Translations under genes and position numbers: made by a program
From: an uncultured Azospirillum sp.
Lineage (GTDB): Bacteria; Pseudomonadota; Alphaproteobacteria; RF32; CAG-239
Direction of reading: 5' to 3'
NCBI GenBank assembly: GCA_900542055.1
Contig: UQMA01000044.1
Location: 1 to 7,667 of the forward strand
DNA length: 7,667 nucleotides
Part shown: piece by piece, positions 5,663-7,667 of the stretch
How positions within the stretch are numbered: the first letter of the stretch is position 1
How the letters are laid out: the number at the start of each line of letters is the position of its first letter
The notes under the pieces: model-generated
Databases searched by the model: none
The model's input: only the letters and a program-made list of their open reading frames with translations
What the model was told of the DNA's origin: nothing

Positions 5663-7207
5663 TTAAATAGGCAGTTTGGTTGGTTTATATTTCATAATCC
5701 AGCCGGTAATAATTAATCTGGTTACGGTAACCGAGGTAAACATTGACGTAGCAATACCTATTGCCAGGGTGACGGCAAAACCTCTGACCGGACCTGTGCC
5801 GAAATACAACAGAACAAAAGCGGCAACCAGCGTTGTCAAGTTAGAGTCAACAATTGTTGCCCAAGCTTCAGTAAATCCTGCTTCAGCAGCATCTTTTGTT
5901 GAACGTCCGTGATTAACTTCCTCGCGCATTCTTTCAAATATCAATACGTTGGCATCGACAGCCATACCGATTGTTAAAATAACACCGGCAATACCCGGTA
6001 AGGTTAAAGTTGCGCCGATAACGCTCAGTACGCCTAACATCAGGAACAAGTTAAGGAATACTGCAACCGTTGTGAAAATACCGAACAATCCGTAAGCGGC
6101 AATCATAAATGCAACTACGCATATTAAACCTATTACGGAGGCAAAGATGCCGGCGTTAATAGAGTCTGAACCTAAACCAGCGCCAACAGTTCTCTCTTCA
6201 ATAACTTCCAACGGAGCAGGCAATGCGCCTGATCGAAGCAGCATAGCCAATTCGCCGGCTGATTCAATAGTAAAGTTTCCGGAAATTATACCTGAACCTC
6301 CGGTAATCGGGCTGTTGATGTTCGGAGCTGAAATGACTTCATTGTCAAGTACAATAGCCAATCTTTCATTAACATTTTTAGAGGTTGCTTCACCAAATTT
6401 TTTGCTGCCGATACTGTCAAACTTAAAGCTTACAACCGGCTGTCCGTCTTGGAAAGAAGCAGCTGCGTCAACCAAATGTTCTCCGGTAACAACAGATTTA
6501 CGGCTGATAACCAATGTTTCGCCGTTTTCACCGGTAATCAAACGGGAGTTGCTGCTTAACTTACCGCGGCGTGCATCAGCTGCGGTGGTTCGGCTGTCAA
6601 CCAAATTAAACGATAATTTGGCTGTTTTTCCCAACAATGATTTTACGTATTCAGGATTTTGTTCTCCGGGGAGCTGTACTGTAATTCTGTCGGCACCTTG
6701 TCTTTGAATCGATGGTTCTTTAGTTCCGGCGGCATCAATACGGCGGCGGACAATTTCAATAGACTGGTCTACAATTTTCATTTTCAATTGTGTCAAAGCC
6801 TGATCGGTGTATTTAAGTTCAATTACGCCGTCTCCGTTTTCGGAAACATTCAATCCTTCTTCCAATTTTCTGAATTGAGCAACAGCTTTGGTACGGGCAT
6901 TTATATTGTCAATTTTAACCTTAACGCTGTCTGCACCGGCTTTCAAATTTTGGTAACGAATTTTATTTTCACGTAAAGACTGGCGTACGGAATCTTCAAG
7001 CAATGACATTCTGTCTTTTAACACATCGTCAATTTGTACTTGCAATAACAGGTTTGATCCGCCTTGCAAATCAAGTCCGAGGTTGACCGGTTTCCACCAT
7101 TGAGGCAGATTAATTTTCCCGCCCAAAAAGTTCGGAACCGCAAAAAATATTCCGACCAAACAAATGGCCAAAATAATATAAACTCTGGTTTTGGATAGTT
7201 TATACAT
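5663..7207 (-). CDS. secD: protein translocase subunit SecD
   Basis: SecD is the larger subunit of the SecDF export motor. This 514-residue form has TM1 at about 8-28 and the signature NLGLDLQGG at 42-50. The P1 periplasmic region runs from about 52 to 340, including IVRRRIDAAG at 152-161, the VQLPG strand at 177-181, and AIVLDNEVISAP at 284-295, which is typical of the head domain. VGAGLGSDSINAG at 341-353 leads into TM2. The TM block runs to about 497 and contains the proton-relay motif GMAVDANVLIFERMREE (414-430, D418 and the R/E residues). Length matches alphaproteobacterial SecD of about 500-530 residues; it is not a SecDF fusion. The ATG at 7205-7207 is preceded by AGAGGA at 7215-7220, which overlaps the yajC stop. 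It is translated in the order yajC-secD-secF. Confidence 0.97.
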   Translation of the reverse strand: MYKLSKTRVYIILAICLVGIFFAVPNFLGGKINLPQWWKPVNLGLDLQGGSNLLLQVQIDDVLKDRMSLLEDSVRQSLRENKIRYQNLKAGADSVKVKIDNINARTKAVAQFRKLEEGLNVSENGDGVIELKYTDQALTQLKMKIVDQSIEIVRRRIDAAGTKEPSIQRQGADRITVQLPGEQNPEYVKSLLGKTAKLSFNLVDSRTTAADARRGKLSSNSRLITGENGETLVISRKSVVTGEHLVDAAASFQDGQPVVSFKFDSIGSKKFGEATSKNVNERLAIVLDNEVISAPNINSPITGGSGIISGNFTIESAGELAMLLRSGALPAPLEVIEERTVGAGLGSDSINAGIFASVIGLICVVAFMIAAYGLFGIFTTVAVFLNLFLMLGVLSVIGATLTLPGIAGVILTIGMAVDANVLIFERMREEVNHGRSTKDAAEAGFTEAWATIVDSNLTTLVAAFVLLYFGTGPVRGFAVTLAIGIATSMFTSVTVTRLIITGWIMKYKPTKLPI

Positions 7208-7214
7208 AAAAAAA

Positions 7215-7220
7215 TCCTCT
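7215..7220 (-). promoter_or_regulatory. ribosome binding site of secD, overlapping the yajC stop codon
   Basis: AGAGGA on the minus strand begins at the last base of the yajC TAA (7220-7222) and is seven bases from the secD ATG. The overlap suggests translational coupling of yajC and secD. Confidence 0.7.
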
Positions 7221-7507
7221 TATTTCTTTTTGTTTTTAGAAGTTTTTTCTGCTTTTGCAGTCGGCAATACAACCTTTTCGTCGATAACATCGCGAACGGT
7301 TGCACGATAGACTGTTACAGTTACGCCTTCGGCGATTTTCACATCCAACTTGTCTTCGTTAACTTTTTCGACAATGGCGCAAATCCCGCCGCCGGTAATA
7401 ATTTTATCGCCTTTTTTTATAGCGTTAAGCATGGTTTCATGCGCACGGATTTTCTTTTGCTGCGGGCGAATTAAAATAAAATAAAAAATGATGAAAATAA
7501 GAAGCAG
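7220..7507 (-). CDS. yajC: Sec translocon accessory protein YajC, N-terminus missing
   Basis: YajC is a small single-helix inner-membrane protein that associates with SecDF and SecYEG. The readable part holds the end of the helix (LLLIFIIFYFILI), the family motif RPQQKK directly after it, KKGDKIITGGGI, and the cytoplasmic beta-rich domain ending in a Lys-rich tail (KTSKNKKK). About 95 residues are authentic against a usual total near 100-120, so only the first part of the helix and the N-terminal tail are lost. The frame stays open to an ATG at 7642, but the extra 45 residues (beginning MSAGKAVADR) are Arg/His-rich and hydrophilic, do not resemble any YajC start, and lie in GC-rich DNA antisense to a reverse transcriptase frame. 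I therefore end the gene at the compositional junction. The true start and the operon promoter are not in this window. Confidence 0.9.
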   Translation of the reverse strand: MLLIFIIFYFILIRPQQKKIRAHETMLNAIKKGDKIITGGGICAIVEKVNEDKLDVKIAEGVTVTVYRATVRDVIDEKVVLPTAKAEKTSKNKKK

Positions 7508-7667
7508 CTGCACAAGGCGCGGAAGCTGATCGCCGCGTTCATGCAGCAGCGGCTCGGCCTGTCCATGAAAGCGAACTGGCAGATCTATCCCACGGCAAAG
7601 CGCATGGTGAGCGCGGTCGGCTACCGCTTTTCCCGCACTCATGTCATTCTGCGCAAGCGGAATTTCC
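7499..7667 (+). CDS. reverse transcriptase fragment (partial at both ends), GC-rich
   Basis: The 56 readable codons begin KKQLHKARKLIAAFMQQRLG and continue with LSMKANWQIYP, then KRMVSAVGYRFSRTHVILRK and RNF at the edge. This resembles the part of bacterial reverse transcriptases downstream of the YxDD active site. There, a helix (RT motif 6) is followed by a strand-rich segment containing an F/V-x-G-Y-R-F motif and then an LRKRN-like stretch, as in retron, DGR or group II-like enzymes. The catalytic aspartates would lie upstream and are absent, because the sequence switches to yajC there. From 7511 to 7667 the GC content is 95 of 157 bases, about 60 %, clearly above its neighbours. The RT class cannot be decided from this fragment. 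It has no start, no stop and no accessory gene in view. Confidence 0.7.

Noticed and set aside
5676..6976. Several plus-strand open frames of 78-186 codons
   Set aside because: They are complements of the secD coding sequence and carry no recognisable protein features.
7018..7305. A 95-codon minus-strand frame bridging secD and yajC
   Set aside because: It overlaps the 5' end of secD and the 3' end of yajC in a different frame; both genes are firmly identified.
7508..7642. An N-terminal extension of yajC to an ATG at 7642
   Set aside because: The 45 extra residues are hydrophilic and Arg/His-rich, unlike any YajC start. They are the complement of a recognisable reverse transcriptase frame in GC-rich DNA, so the open frame is a by-product of the junction.
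7499..7667. A diversity-generating retroelement or retron at the right end
   Set aside because: Only 56 codons of a reverse transcriptase are present. No template/variable repeat pair, msr-msd RNA or accessory gene is in the window, so no system can be claimed.
1..7667. CRISPR arrays, tRNA or rRNA genes, and intact insertion sequences
   Set aside because: I found no regularly spaced repeats, no cloverleaf or rRNA-like segments, and no transposase or terminal inverted repeats. The inverted repeats present are all terminator-like.

Overview
The window reads as a piece of a low-GC bacterial chromosome, most likely an alphaproteobacterium and probably from metagenomic data. The main clue is a canonical yajC-secD-secF protein-export cluster with the Shine-Dalgarno spacing of a co-transcribed unit. 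Taxonomy is inferred from gene style and AT-rich intergenic DNA, not proven. No complete new system is visible. The most notable points are a decayed phage-type polyvalent protein at the left end and an abrupt chimeric junction at the right end.

Layout. (1) 1-992, + strand: the 3' part of a large polyvalent-protein-like gene of the kind carried by phages and integrative elements. It ends just as an ADP-ribosyltransferase (ART-PolyVal type) domain should begin; the homologous peptide is split between two reading frames, so the gene looks broken. (2) 1035-1202, +: a 55-residue two-helix membrane protein, followed by a terminator. (3) 1348-2166, +: a solitary HD-domain phosphohydrolase-like gene with its own promoter and a hairpin terminator that overlaps its stop codon. 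(4) 2207-2434, -: a 75-residue Lys/Ala-rich helical protein with its own promoter. (5) 2588-3562, -: a divergent GpsA-type glycerol-3-phosphate dehydrogenase with a terminator. (6) 3657-4013, -, and 4173-4646, +: two unrecognised genes, one soluble and helical, one a two-TM protein, transcribed divergently from back-to-back promoters. (7) 4648-4693: a long bidirectional terminator separating the 157-residue membrane protein from secF. (8) 4703-7507, -: secF, secD and most of yajC. (9) 7499-7667, +: about 60 % GC sequence coding for part of a reverse transcriptase, joined in the middle of the YajC membrane helix.

Functionally, SecD and SecF form the proton-driven accessory part of the Sec translocon and YajC is its small partner. 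GpsA makes glycerol-3-phosphate for phospholipids. The other genes are single transcription units without an obvious shared pathway. The left end suggests the edge of a degraded mobile element. The right end most simply suggests an assembly chimera between the alphaproteobacterium-like genome and a GC-richer genome, although a real insertion cannot be excluded from sequence alone.
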